A DNA stretch of 14,877 nucleotides from an uncultured Prevotella sp. (GTDB lineage: Bacteria > Bacteroidota > Bacteroidia > Bacteroidales > Bacteroidaceae): the NCBI GenBank assembly GCA_900318855.1, contig ONMG01000237.1, forward strand, positions 1 to 14,877. The letters run 5' to 3'. Shown here in pieces: positions 7,703 through 14,877 of the stretch. Numbering within the stretch: position 1 is the first letter of the stretch; each line of letters begins with the position of its first letter. The position numbers and the translations under genes were made by a program. Under the pieces are notes generated by a model. The model was not told the DNA's origin. It worked only from the letters and a program-made list of their open reading frames with translations, and did not search any database.

Positions 7703-9046
7703 ATGAAGAAACTCGTTATATTTGCATGCATTGCACTGCTGGCCCTGCCCGCAGGAGCGCAGAACTGGAAACCGCTCTTCAATGGAAAGAACCTCAAGGG
7801 CTGGAAAGAACTCAACGGAAAAGCCGTCTACAAGGTGGAGGACGGAGCCATTGTGGGTCATCCCAAATATGGCTCTCCCAACTCATTCCTCTGCACTACA
7901 AAGGGTTACGGTGACTTCATCCTGGAGTTTGATTTCCGCGTTGCCGACGGTGTCAACTCCGGAGTGCAGTTCCGCAGCGAGAGCCTGAAAAGCTACAACA
8001 ACGGCCGTGTGCACGGCTATCAGTACGAAATCGACCCCTCGTCGCGGGCCTGGACGGCCGGCATCTACGATGAGGCTCGCCGCTTTTGGCTCTATCCGCT
8101 CACCATCAATCCGAAAGCAAAGGTCGCTTTTAAGCACAACGACTGGAACCACGCAAGGATTGAATGCTACGGCAGCAGCATGCGCACCTGGCTCAACGGC
8201 GTGGCCTGCGCTAATCTTTGGGACAATATGACGCCCTCGGGCTTCATTGGCTTGCAGGTGCACCAAGTGGGCAGCAAGGCCGATGAGGCTAAGACCGTGG
8301 CGTGGAAGAATATTCGCATCTGTACGGACAACGTGAAGGAGTATCTCACTCCGGACGACAACACGCCGCAGGTGAACAAAATCGACAACACCCTCTCGCC
8401 AAAGGAGCAGACCGAGGGCTGGAAGCTCCTGTGGGACGGCAAGACTACCGATGGCTGGCGCGGAGCCAAGCTGAAGGATTTCCCCGCCAAGGGCTGGAAG
8501 ATTGAGAACGGTACCCTCGAAGTGCTCCCCGGAAACGGAGGGGAAAGTGCGAACGGTGGCGACATCGTGACCCGGCGCACTTACGGCAACTTCGTCCTCA
8601 GTGTGGACTTCAAGATTACCAAAGGGGCCAACAGCGGTATTAAGTATTTCGTCGACCCTGAGCTCAATAAGGGCGACGGCTCGGCCATCGGCTGCGAGTT
8701 CCAGATTCTCGACGACTTGCGCCATCCCGACGCTAAACTCGGAGTGAAGGGCAACCGGAAGCTCGGCTCGCTCTACGACCTTATTCCGGCACCTGAGAAC
8801 AAGCCGTTCGACATCAATGCATGGAACACGGCCGTTATCGTGGTGCGGGGCAATCATGTGGAGCACTATCTGAACGGGCTGAAATTGCTCGAGTACGACC
8901 GCAATAACCAGGAATGGAATGCGCTCGTGGCTTACAGCAAGTATAAGAACTGGCCAAACTTCGGCAACCTCAAGGAGGGTCATATCCTGCTCCAGGACCA
9001 CGGCAATCAGGTGTGGTTCAAGAACGTGAAGATAAAGGAACTCTAA
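7703..9046 (+). CDS. Secreted tandem DUF1080 protein (3-keto-disaccharide hydrolase family)
   Basis: 447 residues with two concanavalin/LamG-like DUF1080 domains. The frame is open upstream to 7526, but ATG 7703 is chosen because a normal signal peptide starts there (KKLVIFACIALLALPAGAQ), so the mature protein is periplasmic or exported. Domain 1, about 21-207: WKPLFNGKNLKGW at the start, NSGVQFRS at 85-92, GYQYEID at 105-111, WLNG at 163-166. Domain 2, about 239-446: WKLLWDGKTTDGW, NSGIKYF at 310-316, CEFQILDD at 331-338, GSLYDLIPAP at 355-364, YLNG at 389-392. Some DUF1080 proteins are established as enzymes that hydrolyse or hydrate 3-keto-glycosides made by Gfo/Idh/MocA dehydrogenases, exactly the upstream genes here. 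Domain 2 keeps the more canonical E-x-Q-I-L-D motif and may be the catalytic half. One domain could serve binding only. Confidence 0.9.
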   Translation: MKKLVIFACIALLALPAGAQNWKPLFNGKNLKGWKELNGKAVYKVEDGAIVGHPKYGSPNSFLCTTKGYGDFILEFDFRVADGVNSGVQFRSESLKSYNNGRVHGYQYEIDPSSRAWTAGIYDEARRFWLYPLTINPKAKVAFKHNDWNHARIECYGSSMRTWLNGVACANLWDNMTPSGFIGLQVHQVGSKADEAKTVAWKNIRICTDNVKEYLTPDDNTPQVNKIDNTLSPKEQTEGWKLLWDGKTTDGWRGAKLKDFPAKGWKIENGTLEVLPGNGGESANGGDIVTRRTYGNFVLSVDFKITKGANSGIKYFVDPELNKGDGSAIGCEFQILDDLRHPDAKLGVKGNRKLGSLYDLIPAPENKPFDINAWNTAVIVVRGNHVEHYLNGLKLLEYDRNNQEWNALVAYSKYKNWPNFGNLKEGHILLQDHGNQVWFKNVKIKEL

Positions 9047-9053
9047 CGGTCTT

Positions 9054-9878
9054 ATGGCTGATTTCCACCACTTCTACCGCACAACTGATAGGGGTGAAAG
9101 TCTCTGCTACGTATGGTTCCCCGCGATGCACACCCGGGCCGACATCCTGATGGTCAACGGTGGAAGCGAGGCCGACTGCTGCAAGGTGGCGGAAGAGGTG
9201 GTGGAGGAGCTGAGCCGGCTGGAGCGAGTGGCCAACTGTTTCTGTCCTACAAGCGAGCTTGCGCAAGTCAACCGCGGGGCCGCCCGTTCTGTGGTGCCCC
9301 TGTCAGATACTCTGCGGGAGTTGTTGGAACAATGCCTGCACTACAACGGGCTCACGGGAGGGCTCTTCGACATCACTACCGACTCGGAGCCTTTTGGCGC
9401 CGACTGCGCCCGGGCGGTGCAGCTCTCGGCTGAGGGCGTCCGTTTTCTGAGGATGGGTGTCCGGCTCAATCTCTCGGGATACCTCAAGGGGTATGCCCTC
9501 GACCGGATTCGCCAAGTGCTCCGGCTGAGGGGCGTGGGGAATGCCTTGGTGAGCTTGGGCACCAGTTCGGTGATGGCTCTTGGACAGAGGCACGGCGTCA
9601 GTGGCTGGCCCGTCACGCTGCCGGGTGGTGAGGAGTGTGTAGAACTCAGTAACGAATGTCTCACCACGTCGGGCAACGACAATCCTGGTCGGCGCCACAT
9701 CGTGAACCCACACACGGGGCACTATGTCGAGGGGGTGAGGACGGTGTCGGTGGTCACTGAGTGCGGTGCCCTGGGCGAGGTGATGTCGACGAGCCTCTTC
9801 ATCGCGACCCCTCAGCAGCGTACCGGACTCTGCCAACGCTTTGCAGTGAAGCACTGGTATGTAGCGGGAGATGAGTAG
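9054..9878 (+). CDS. apbE: ApbE-like FAD:protein FMN transferase, divergent
   Basis: 274 residues matching ApbE along its length. ApbE moves FMN from FAD onto a Thr/Ser of target proteins, with Mg. Seen: SELAQVNRG at 67-75 (family SELSRLN), TGGLFDIT at 101-108 (GGxFDxT), LNLSGYLKGYALDR at 138-151 (DLGGIAKGYAVD), NALVSLG at 163-169, TTSGNDNPGRRHIVNPHTG at 204-222 (TSG and HIxxPxTG), and GEVMSTSLFIA at 241-251, where the family has AD-A-xST. Oddities: Glu242 replaces the usual metal-site Asp, LGT replaces LGG, and no signal peptide or lipobox is visible, although many ApbE proteins act outside the cytoplasm. It starts 7 nt after the DUF1080 stop, so it belongs to the operon. An ApbE gene in a glycan cluster is unusual, and no clear target protein is encoded here. 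Activity is probable but not certain. Confidence 0.85.
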   Translation: MADFHHFYRTTDRGESLCYVWFPAMHTRADILMVNGGSEADCCKVAEEVVEELSRLERVANCFCPTSELAQVNRGAARSVVPLSDTLRELLEQCLHYNGLTGGLFDITTDSEPFGADCARAVQLSAEGVRFLRMGVRLNLSGYLKGYALDRIRQVLRLRGVGNALVSLGTSSVMALGQRHGVSGWPVTLPGGEECVELSNECLTTSGNDNPGRRHIVNPHTGHYVEGVRTVSVVTECGALGEVMSTSLFIATPQQRTGLCQRFAVKHWYVAGDE

Positions 9879-9917
9879 ATAATAGGAACGAATTATATAT
9901 AAATAGGTAAGCAAAGG

Positions 9918-11396
9918 ATGACGAACTACCGACACTTAGGGTGGCTGACAGCAGCGCTGTTGCTGTCGGCAATTCGTATAGATGCCGGGGACAGGACGAA
10001 AGCCCCGACCCCTATAGCCCCCGTGCCAGCATCGAATCAGGTGGAATGGCAGCAGCGTGAGACCATTGCGTTCATTCATTTCGGAATGAACACCTTTCAC
10101 AACCTGGAGTGGGGCGACGGCTCGGCTCCGGCCTCCGACTTCCGTCCCTCGGCCATCGACTGCGAGCAGTGGGCCCGCGTATTGAGCGAGGCTGGCATGA
10201 AGGAGGTGATACTCACTTGTAAGCACCACGACGGTTTCTGTCTTTGGCCTTCGCAGTTCACCGACTACACCATTGCTCATTCGCCTTACAAGAACGGTAG
10301 GGGCGACGTGGTGAAGGAGCTTTCGGAGGCCTGCCGCAAGTATGGCTTGAAGTTCGGTGTTTATTTGTCGCCGTGGGACCGTCATCAGGCTTTCTACGGT
10401 TCGCCGGCTTATGTCGACTACTATTACAGTCAGTTGCACGAGCTGCTCACCCGCTATGGCGACATCTATGAAGTGTGGCTCGACGGTGCCAACGGGGGCG
10501 ATGGCTATTATGGCGGTGCCCGCGAGAAGCGCACCATCGATCGTCGTACCTACTATCATTTCGACCGTGCGCGTCAGATGGTGAGCGCGCTTCAGCCCCA
10601 TGCCGTCATCTTCTCGGATGCCGGGCCCGGTTGCCGGTGGGTGGGCAACGAGCGTGGCTATGCCGATGCCACCAATTGGTCGTTCCTCCGCTCTAAGGAT
10701 GTCTACGTGGGCTACGACAAGGCCGAGGAGCTCACCACCGGGCATCCCGATGGCGACGCGTGGGTGCCCGCCGAATGCGATGTCTCCATACGTCCGGGCT
10801 GGTTCTATCATGCCTCGGAGGATTCCTTGGTGAAGAGCCCCGATGAGCTGATGGAAATCTATTACCGTAGTGTCGGCCGCAACGGTCTGATGCTGCTCAA
10901 TGTGCCGGCAGGTCCCGACGGCAGAATCCATGACGCCGACATTCGCAGTCTCATGGGCTTCCGTGCCAGGCTGAAGGCCGAGTTGGGTCACAATCTCCTT
11001 CGCGGTGCCTCGGTGAAGGCTTCCGATGTGCGCGGCGACCAGTTCGCTGCGGCGCGGACCGTGGATGGACAGTACGACAGCTACTGGGCGCCACGCGATG
11101 GAGTGACACGGGCTACGCTGACTCTGACTTTGCCCCAGGCTACAGCCATCAATAGGCTGATGTTGCAAGAGTTCATTCCACTTGGGCAGCGAGTGAGACG
11201 CTTTCACGTTGACTATCAGTTGAATGGGCGTTGGGTGCCCGTGAATCCCGGCGAGGCCACCACGACCGTTGGCTACAAGCGGCTGCTGCGCTTCCCCACC
11301 ATCAGGACACGGCGTCTGCGCATCACCATCGACGATGCCCGGGCCTGCCCCTGCATCAATGAGATTGGCGCCTTCATGGCCCCTGACAAACTTTGA
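9918..11396 (+). CDS. GH29 alpha-L-fucosidase (subfamily B-like) with C-terminal discoidin-type domain
   Basis: A 492-residue periplasmic exo-alpha-L-fucosidase. Seen: signal peptide at about 1-23; the GH29 barrel from about 40 with IHFGMNTF (53-60), CKHHDGFCLWPS (101-112), YLSPWDRH (149-156) and EVWLDGANGG (185-194), where D189 is the predicted nucleophile. WVGNERG at 241-247 carries E245, the candidate acid/base by analogy with GH29-B enzymes. The EVWxDGANG signature points to GH29-B, whose members usually prefer alpha-1,3/1,4-linked fucose on branched, Lewis-like glycans. A beta-sandwich resembling F5/8 type C/CBM32 follows from about 360 (RGASVKASD, then TVDGQYDSYWA, ending with NEIGAFM). 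It lies 39 nt after apbE and 20 nt before the GH2 gene; the pair suggests a fucosylated galactoside substrate. Exact linkage needs assay. Confidence 0.93.
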   Translation: MTNYRHLGWLTAALLLSAIRIDAGDRTKAPTPIAPVPASNQVEWQQRETIAFIHFGMNTFHNLEWGDGSAPASDFRPSAIDCEQWARVLSEAGMKEVILTCKHHDGFCLWPSQFTDYTIAHSPYKNGRGDVVKELSEACRKYGLKFGVYLSPWDRHQAFYGSPAYVDYYYSQLHELLTRYGDIYEVWLDGANGGDGYYGGAREKRTIDRRTYYHFDRARQMVSALQPHAVIFSDAGPGCRWVGNERGYADATNWSFLRSKDVYVGYDKAEELTTGHPDGDAWVPAECDVSIRPGWFYHASEDSLVKSPDELMEIYYRSVGRNGLMLLNVPAGPDGRIHDADIRSLMGFRARLKAELGHNLLRGASVKASDVRGDQFAAARTVDGQYDSYWAPRDGVTRATLTLTLPQATAINRLMLQEFIPLGQRVRRFHVDYQLNGRWVPVNPGEATTTVGYKRLLRFPTIRTRRLRITIDDARACPCINEIGAFMAPDKL

Positions 11397-11416
11397 AGAT
11401 TAACTAATCAACTTTA

Positions 11417-14400
11417 ATGAATATGAGAAAAACAATGATGATGTCAGCTTTACTGGCTCTGGCATTGCAAATGAGTGCGGCTAACGTCAGCAAGCCCACA
11501 TTCACTGAATGGCACGACCTTCAGGTGAACGAGGTGAACCGTTTTCCGCTGCACACCTCTTTCTTTGCCTACGAGAGTGAGGATAAGGCGCTGCGGGGCG
11601 ACAAGACCCAGTCGGCCAATTACATGACTCTCGACGGCTCATGGAAATTCAATTGGGTGGGCAATGCCGATGAGCGCCCCACCGACTTCTTTACACTCAA
11701 CTACGACGACTCGTCGTGGAAGAACCTTTGGGTGCCTGCTATTTGGGAACTCAATGGCTACGGTGATCCTGTGTATAAGAATGTGGGCTATGCCTGGAAT
11801 GGTCATTTCAAGGACAATCCGCCAGAGGTACCCGTGAAGGACAACCATGTGGGCACCTACCGCAGATTCATCACCCTGCCCGACAGCTGGAAGGGGCGTC
11901 AGGTGATAGCCCATTTCGGTTCGGTCACGTCGAATATCTATCTGTGGGTGAACGGACGCTATGTGGGCTACGCCGAGAACTCTAAGGTGGCAGCCGAGTT
12001 CGACCTCACGCCCTATCTCGTGAAGGGCCGTAACCTTATCGCTTTCCAGACCTTCCGCTGGTGCGATGGCTCCTACGACGAGGACCAGGACTTCTGGCGC
12101 ATGAGTGGAGTGGGGCGTTCCTGCTACCTCTACAGCCGCGATGCCAAGCACCACGTGGACAACATCAAGATTACGCCCTCACTCGACGAGCAGACCTATA
12201 CGAAAGGTAAGCTGGAGGTGGAAGTGAAGCTCGCAGGTAACGACAACCTGCGCTATCAGCTGCTCGACGCCACGAAGAAAGAGGTTGCTCACGGACTTGT
12301 GAGCAACATTGAGAAGGGATTGGCTCACTTCACCATCAGTCTGAACAACGTCAATGCCTGGACGGCCGAGACTCCTTATCTATACACACTGCTCGTAAGT
12401 CCCGTCAGCACCAAGGGTAAGGAAGTGGCCTACGAGGCTGTACCCCAGAAGGTGGGATTCCGCACGGTGAAGATTGTCGGCGACAAGCTCTATGTCAACG
12501 GGAAGGCCATCTACATTAAGGGTACCGACCGCCACGAGATGGACCCCGACAGCGGCTATGTGGTGAGCCGCGCACGCATGATTCAGGACATCAAGCTTAT
12601 GAAGCAGCTCAATATCAATGCTGTGCGCACAAGTCACTATTCCAACGACCCGCTGTGGTACGACCTCTGCGATGAGTATGGTATCTACCTCTGCGCCGAA
12701 GCCAACCAGGAAAGCCACGGACTGGGCTACGACGACACCTCTGAGGCCAAGAAGCCGCAGTTTGCCAAGCAGATTCTGGAGCGTGTGCAGCACAACGTCA
12801 ATCTCTTCTACAACCATCCCAGCATCATCTACTGGTCGCCGGGCAATGAGACGGTCGATGGTCCCAACTTTACCGCTGCCGTAAACTGGATGCACGAGTT
12901 CGACAAGTCACGCCCTGTGCAGTGGGAGCGCGCCGGTGAAGGTGCCAACACCGACATTGTCTGTCCGATGTATCCCTCTCCCGACTGGTGCGAGAAGTAC
13001 ATCAATGGCAATCACACCAAGCCGCTCATCCTCTGCGAATATTCGCATGCCATGGGTAACTCCAACGGCAACTTCAAGGAGTACTGGGACTTGGTGCGTC
13101 AGAACAAACGCTTCCAGGGCGGGTTCATCTGGGACTTCGTCGACCAGGGCCTGCGCGCTAAGGATGCCCAGGGTAAGATGATTTATAAGTATGGCGGCGA
13201 CTACAACAGCTACGACCCCTCGGACAATAACTTCAACTGCAACGGACTTGTCAGCCCCGACCGCGACCCGCATCCGGGTGCTTTCGAGGTGGCTTATGAG
13301 TATCAGAACATCTGGACCACACCAGTGGCTCCACGTGTAGGCCGCATTGATGTCTACAATGAGAACTTCTTCCGCGACCTGAGCAATGTGAAACTCGACT
13401 GGGCCGTTTATCACGAGGGTCAGAAGGTGCTCTCGGGCTCGGTCAACGACCTGAATATTCCTGCTCATCAGACTAAGACCATCGACCTCGGTTATGAGGA
13501 TCTCTTCAAGAAGTATCCTGCCGGAGAACTATGGCTCAATGTCGATTACAAGCTGAAGAATGCTGAGCCTCTGATGGATGCGGGTCAGACTGTGGCCCAC
13601 CAGCAGCTGGCCGTGCGCGATTTCGAGCCGAAGGCTGACTTTGCGCTGCCTGTGGAGGGCGAGAAAGCAAAGCTGAAGCTCCAGCAGAAGGGCGATATAG
13701 ATATCTCGAATGTCAATTGCCACGTTGTCTTCAGTAAGACCACAGGATGGCTCACAACCTATGTGGCCGGAGGGCAGCAGCTCCTCGGTGAGGGTGGCAC
13801 GCTGAAGCCCAACTTCTGGCGCGCCGTGACCGACAACGATATGGGAGCAGGGCTACAGCGCCGTCTGCGCGCATGGCACAATCCAGAGATGAAGCTCGTC
13901 AGTCTCACAGCCGGCAAGCAGAAGAATGCCGCCAGCAAGCGCAACGACATCCGAGTGGTGGCGGTCTACGACATGCCCTCGGTGAAGGCTACTATGACCC
14001 TCACTTACGATGTTGACGAGAGCGGTGCCATCCATGTGACCGAGGCCATGAAGACCACTCCGGGAGCCAAGGTGAGCGAGATGTTCCGCTTCGGCATGCT
14101 CATGCAGATGCCTTATGACGTCGACCATGCTCAGTACTATGGCCGCGGCCCGAAGGAAAACTACGTGGACCGCAAGCTCTCTCAGAACGTTGGACTCTAC
14201 AGCGAGACGGCTGATGAGGCTTTCTATCCCTACTATGTGCGTCCGCAGGAGACGGGCTCTAAGTCCGACGTCCGCTGGTGGCGTCAGACTGATGCCGCCG
14301 GTCGCGGACTGCTCATCCAGTCGGGCCAACTCTTTGGCATGAACGTGCTGCACTATAGCATCGACGACCTCGACGAGGGTCTGGACAAGCATCAGCGCCA

Positions 14401-14566
14401 TCCGGCAGAGGTTCCGCAGTCGAAGTTCACCAATGTGTGCATCGACGAGATGCAGGCTGGCGTAGGTGGCATCGACAGTTGGAGCGGCAATGCCGAGGCT
14501 CTGCCCAAGTATCGTGTCAGCTACAAGGACCGCAGCTTCAGCTTCTGGCTCAAGCCTTGCAAGTGA
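11417..14566 (+). CDS. lacZ: GH2 beta-galactosidase, LacZ-type five-domain
   Basis: 1049 residues, LacZ-sized but exported: signal peptide at about 1-22 (MMSALLALALQMSAA). Domains in order: sugar-binding jelly roll (about 50-225), Ig-like domain (about 225-340), TIM barrel (about 340-630), a linker beta-domain (about 640-740) and a beta-galactosidase small-chain domain to the end. Catalysis: TDRHEMDPDSG in the early barrel, EANQESHG (usually EANIETHG), acid/base E478 in SPGNETVDGP, nucleophile E541 in LCEYSHAMGNSNG, then FIWDFVDQGL. The small domain shows YYGRGPKENYVDRK and the following PYYVRPQETG typical of LacZ. It retains all catalytic motifs, so it should release non-reducing beta-galactose in the periplasm, likely after or alongside GH29. 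Last gene of the operon, followed by terminators. lacZ denotes homology; there is no lac-type regulation here. Confidence 0.95.
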   Translation: MNMRKTMMMSALLALALQMSAANVSKPTFTEWHDLQVNEVNRFPLHTSFFAYESEDKALRGDKTQSANYMTLDGSWKFNWVGNADERPTDFFTLNYDDSSWKNLWVPAIWELNGYGDPVYKNVGYAWNGHFKDNPPEVPVKDNHVGTYRRFITLPDSWKGRQVIAHFGSVTSNIYLWVNGRYVGYAENSKVAAEFDLTPYLVKGRNLIAFQTFRWCDGSYDEDQDFWRMSGVGRSCYLYSRDAKHHVDNIKITPSLDEQTYTKGKLEVEVKLAGNDNLRYQLLDATKKEVAHGLVSNIEKGLAHFTISLNNVNAWTAETPYLYTLLVSPVSTKGKEVAYEAVPQKVGFRTVKIVGDKLYVNGKAIYIKGTDRHEMDPDSGYVVSRARMIQDIKLMKQLNINAVRTSHYSNDPLWYDLCDEYGIYLCAEANQESHGLGYDDTSEAKKPQFAKQILERVQHNVNLFYNHPSIIYWSPGNETVDGPNFTAAVNWMHEFDKSRPVQWERAGEGANTDIVCPMYPSPDWCEKYINGNHTKPLILCEYSHAMGNSNGNFKEYWDLVRQNKRFQGGFIWDFVDQGLRAKDAQGKMIYKYGGDYNSYDPSDNNFNCNGLVSPDRDPHPGAFEVAYEYQNIWTTPVAPRVGRIDVYNENFFRDLSNVKLDWAVYHEGQKVLSGSVNDLNIPAHQTKTIDLGYEDLFKKYPAGELWLNVDYKLKNAEPLMDAGQTVAHQQLAVRDFEPKADFALPVEGEKAKLKLQQKGDIDISNVNCHVVFSKTTGWLTTYVAGGQQLLGEGGTLKPNFWRAVTDNDMGAGLQRRLRAWHNPEMKLVSLTAGKQKNAASKRNDIRVVAVYDMPSVKATMTLTYDVDESGAIHVTEAMKTTPGAKVSEMFRFGMLMQMPYDVDHAQYYGRGPKENYVDRKLSQNVGLYSETADEAFYPYYVRPQETGSKSDVRWWRQTDAAGRGLLIQSGQLFGMNVLHYSIDDLDEGLDKHQRHPAEVPQSKFTNVCIDEMQAGVGGIDSWSGNAEALPKYRVSYKDRSFSFWLKPCK

Positions 14567-14588
14567 TTCTTGAGACTACCCGCATAAC

Positions 14589-14635
14589 GGAAGCCCGCAA
14601 GTCCCGGAGATGGTATCCGGAGCCTGCGGGCTTTC
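14589..14635 (+). terminator. Operon terminator hairpin after GH2
   Basis: AAGCCCGCA (14591-14599) pairs perfectly with TGCGGGCTT (14625-14633), with an inner CCGGA/TCCGG stem around a 7-nt loop, and a short T-rich run follows. It begins 23 nt after the GH2 stop. It fits an intrinsic terminator, though the T-tract is short. Confidence 0.75.
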
Positions 14636-14675
14636 TGCTGTGTATGACATGTAACTCAGCTAAGGGTTGCATCAC

Positions 14676-14697
14676 AGCAGGGATTTTCTGCTTTTTT
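14676..14697 (+). terminator. Second, T-tract terminator
   Basis: AGCAG (14676-14680), 7-nt loop, CTGCT (14688-14692), running into six Ts (14692-14697). The stem is short but the T-run is good. It probably backs up the hairpin at 14589-14635. Confidence 0.55.
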
Positions 14698-14775
14698 CAG
14701 AACAGAGGGCGCATCCCTGCCTTACTTGCATCATGTTCCGTGTGTACACCATTCTGGAATTGTGATTAACTAACC

Positions 14776-14826
14776 CACGGAAAATATCCCGTGCCCCGAA
14801 ACAGGGGACACAGGATATTTTCCGTG
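14776..14826. terminator. Long palindrome, possible bidirectional terminator
   Basis: CACGGAAAATATCC (14776-14789) and GGATATTTTCCGTG (14813-14826) are perfect 14-nt complements. Inside them GTGCCCC (14791-14797) pairs with GGGGaCAC (14804-14811, one bulged A) around a 6-nt loop, giving about 21 bp in all. There is no long T-tract outside the stem on either strand. It may stop transcription from both sides, or be a copy of a small palindromic repeat. No coding sequence is seen from 14567 to the right edge. Confidence 0.55.
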
Positions 14827-14877
14827 CCAAGTTGGCTCTCCACGAACCCGGCTCCCCGACAGTGCCGCACTTATTTC

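Noticed and set aside
7717..7724. TATATTTG, a match to the -7 promoter consensus
   Set aside because: It lies inside the signal-peptide codons of the DUF1080 gene and lacks a -33 element at the right distance.
7883..9001. 372-codon minus-strand open frame
   Set aside because: Antisense shadow of the DUF1080 gene.
9936..11207. 423-codon minus-strand open frame
   Set aside because: Lies wholly inside the GH29 gene, which has intact catalytic motifs and a signal peptide; the antisense product looks like no protein family.

Overview
The window looks like a polysaccharide- or oligosaccharide-utilisation locus (PUL) from a GC-rich member of the Bacteroidales, plausibly Prevotellaceae or a relative. 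The grounds are a SusC/SusD pair, a Bacteroidetes-type promoter (TTG, 20 nt, TAACTTTG) instead of an E. coli-type one, A/T-rich starts without clear Shine-Dalgarno sequences, and secreted Gfo/Idh/MocA oxidoreductases, DUF1080, GH29 and GH2 proteins in one operon. No species can be named from the sequence alone.

Layout. Bases 1-3931 (minus strand) hold a SusC-type TonB-dependent receptor followed by a SusD-type surface lipoprotein that overlaps it by one base and runs off the left edge. Bases 3932-4564 are a divergent intergenic region with a good promoter for the plus-strand operon and about 390 nt without recognisable content. Bases 4565-14566 are a seven-gene plus-strand cluster: Tat-exported oxidoreductase 1, an 83-residue two-helix membrane protein, Tat-exported oxidoreductase 2 (these three coupled by ATGA overlaps), a 173-nt structured leader, a secreted tandem-DUF1080 protein, an ApbE-like flavin transferase, a GH29 alpha-L-fucosidase and a GH2 beta-galactosidase. 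Bases 14567-14877 carry two terminator-like hairpins and a long 14-bp-arm palindrome.

How the genes may work together. SusC/D would import a fucose- and galactose-containing glycan. GH29 and GH2 would remove fucose and galactose hydrolytically in the periplasm. The two oxidoreductases plus DUF1080 resemble the 3-keto pathway of glycoside cleavage, in which a sugar is oxidised at C3 and the glycosidic bond is then broken without a classical glycosidase. The PUL would thus combine hydrolytic and oxidative cleavage. ApbE and the small membrane protein are the odd members. One testable idea is that they form an electron outlet for the exported dehydrogenases. No dedicated regulator (HTCS, SusR, ECF sigma/anti-sigma) and no 3-keto-glycoside lyase lie inside the window.
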